Of a stretch of 7,031 nucleotides of DNA, positions 6,292-7,031 are shown one piece after another. The position numbers and the translations under genes were made by a program. The notes beneath the pieces were generated by a model. That model had not been told where the DNA came from and made no database searches. It was given only the letters and a program-made list of their open reading frames with translations. Position 1 is the first letter of the stretch. Every line of letters begins with the position of its first letter. Location: assembly GCA_903932755.1 (NCBI GenBank), contig CAIZHL010000518.1:1-7031 (forward strand). The letters run 5' to 3'. The stretch comes from an uncultured beta proteobacterium. Its GTDB lineage: Bacteria > Pseudomonadota > Gammaproteobacteria > Burkholderiales > Rhodocyclaceae.

Positions 6292-7031
6292 GCGCCATGC
6301 GCCATATCGCATCGCGCGAGAATCCGCAGTTCAAGGTCTTGCGCTCGCTGGCCGGCGATCCGCGAGGCCATGGCCGCGCGCTGGTGGACGGTATTCATCT
6401 GGTCGCCACATGCTTTGCCCGCGGCGTCGGTGTCAGGCAGTTGCTGGCCAGCGAAAGCGGCCAGAAGAATCCCGAAATCGCCGCCTTGCTGCACGGCGCC
6501 GCGGGAGTTGAATGCGTGAGCCTGCGTGACAGCCTGTTTCGTGAACTGTCGGGGCTCGGCACGCCGACCGGGATCGCCGCCGTGATCGACATTCCGCCGG
6601 CGTCGGCCGATGGTCCCCACGGCGATGCCCTGCTGCTGGACGCGGTGCAGGATGCCGGCAATGTAGGTGCCATCCTGCGGACCGCCGCCGCCGCCGGCAT
6701 ACGGGATGTGCTGCTTGGCCCGGGCTGTGCCGGAGCCTGGACGTCGCGCGTGATGCGCGGCGGGCAGGGCGCGCATTTTTCCCTCGCCATCCGCGAGCAG
6801 GTCGACCTCGTCGCGGTGTTGGCAGCCGGCTCCGCACGGTCGGTGGCGACCGTCGCCCATGGCGGCAGGAGCCTTTACGACCTCGATCTCACCGGCCCGA
6901 TACACTGGCTGGTCGGCAACGAAGGCGCAGGCCTGTCCGCGGAACTCATGGCGGCGGCAAGGCTGCGGGCCACGATTCCGCTCGCCGCCGGCACGGAGTC
7001 GCTCAACGTGGCCGCGGCAACCGCGATATGC
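6288..7031 (+). CDS. SpoU/TrmH-family RNA 2'-O-ribose methyltransferase (3'-truncated by window edge)
   Basis: SpoU/TrmH-family enzymes are SAM-dependent SPOUT proteins that methylate the 2'-OH of a ribose, in tRNA or 23S rRNA. The frame is open for 248 codons to the window edge; probably only the last C-terminal helix is missing, as the family is usually about 250-270 residues. Residues about 4-100 form the L30e-like substrate-binding domain ([17 protein letters not shown], then ALVDGIHLV). The knotted catalytic domain shows all three motifs. Motif 1 is [12 protein letters not shown], with Asn125 and catalytic-type Arg131. Motif 2 is VGNEGAGLS, with Glu212. Motif 3 is [18 protein letters not shown], with Glu237, Ser238 and Asn240. 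The ATG at 6288 overlaps the rnhB stop; ATG 6297 is an alternative start. The N-terminal pattern is closer to the TsnR/RlmB-type rRNA enzymes than to tRNA TrmH, but the target nucleotide cannot be read from the sequence, so I give no symbol. Confidence 0.92.
   Translation, partial: MSAMRHIASRENPQFKVLRSLAGDPRGHGRALVDGIHLVATCFARGVGVRQLLASESGQKNPEIAALLHGAAGVECVSLRDSLFRELSGLGTPTGIAAVIDIPPASADGPHGDALLLDAVQDAGNVGAILRTAAAAGIRDVLLGPGCAGAWTSRVMRGGQGAHFSLAIREQVDLVAVLAAGSARSVATVAHGGRSLYDLDLTGPIHWLVGNEGAGLSAELMAAARLRATIPLAAGTESLNVAAATAIC

Noticed and set aside
1..7031. tRNA, rRNA, CRISPR array, insertion sequence or prophage parts
   Set aside because: I saw no tRNA-like cloverleaf, no regularly spaced direct repeats and no transposase or integrase motifs in any frame.

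Overview
The window is a stretch of bacterial chromosome carrying the classical outer-membrane biogenesis cluster, all on the + strand: bamA (5' end outside the window) - skp/ompH - lpxD - fabZ - lpxA - lpxB - rnhB - SpoU/TrmH-family rRNA methyltransferase (3' end outside the window). The high G+C, the gene order with an RNA methyltransferase gene directly after rnhB (E. coli has dnaE there), and the LpxA active-site region (FN-x-GT-x-QD-x-GVTR-x-GDDNW) point to a betaproteobacterium. Rhodocyclales is my best guess; this rests on recalled family patterns, not on a search.

Layout: 1-1621 is the C-terminal two thirds of BamA (end of POTRA3, POTRA4, POTRA5 and the whole beta-barrel). 1646-2146 is the periplasmic chaperone Skp. 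2159-5572 is an almost gapless block of lpxD, fabZ, lpxA and lpxB, whose internal junctions overlap by 1 to 4 bases (TAATG, ATGA, TGATG). 5573-5718 is the only sizeable non-coding stretch: 146 bp with two overlapping, mutually exclusive hairpins and 7-bp inverted repeats at its ends. 5719-6291 is rnhB, which overlaps the methyltransferase gene (6288 to the window end) by ATGA.

How the genes work together: FabZ helps make the acyl-ACP pool from which (R)-3-hydroxyacyl-ACP is drawn. LpxA and LpxD transfer those acyl chains to UDP-GlcNAc and then to UDP-3-acyl-glucosamine. LpxB joins two acylated sugars into the lipid A disaccharide. Skp chaperones unfolded outer-membrane proteins to BamA, which inserts them into the outer membrane. 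The cluster therefore couples lipid A supply to porin assembly. RnhB (RNase HII) and the 2'-O-methyltransferase are housekeeping passengers.

All eight genes look intact where visible and ordinary for their families; I see no undescribed multi-gene system. The items most worth a second look are the structured lpxB-rnhB spacer, which resembles a REP/MITE-type element, and the valine at the LpxA chain-length-ruler position, which suggests a short (about C10) primary acyl chain in lipid A.
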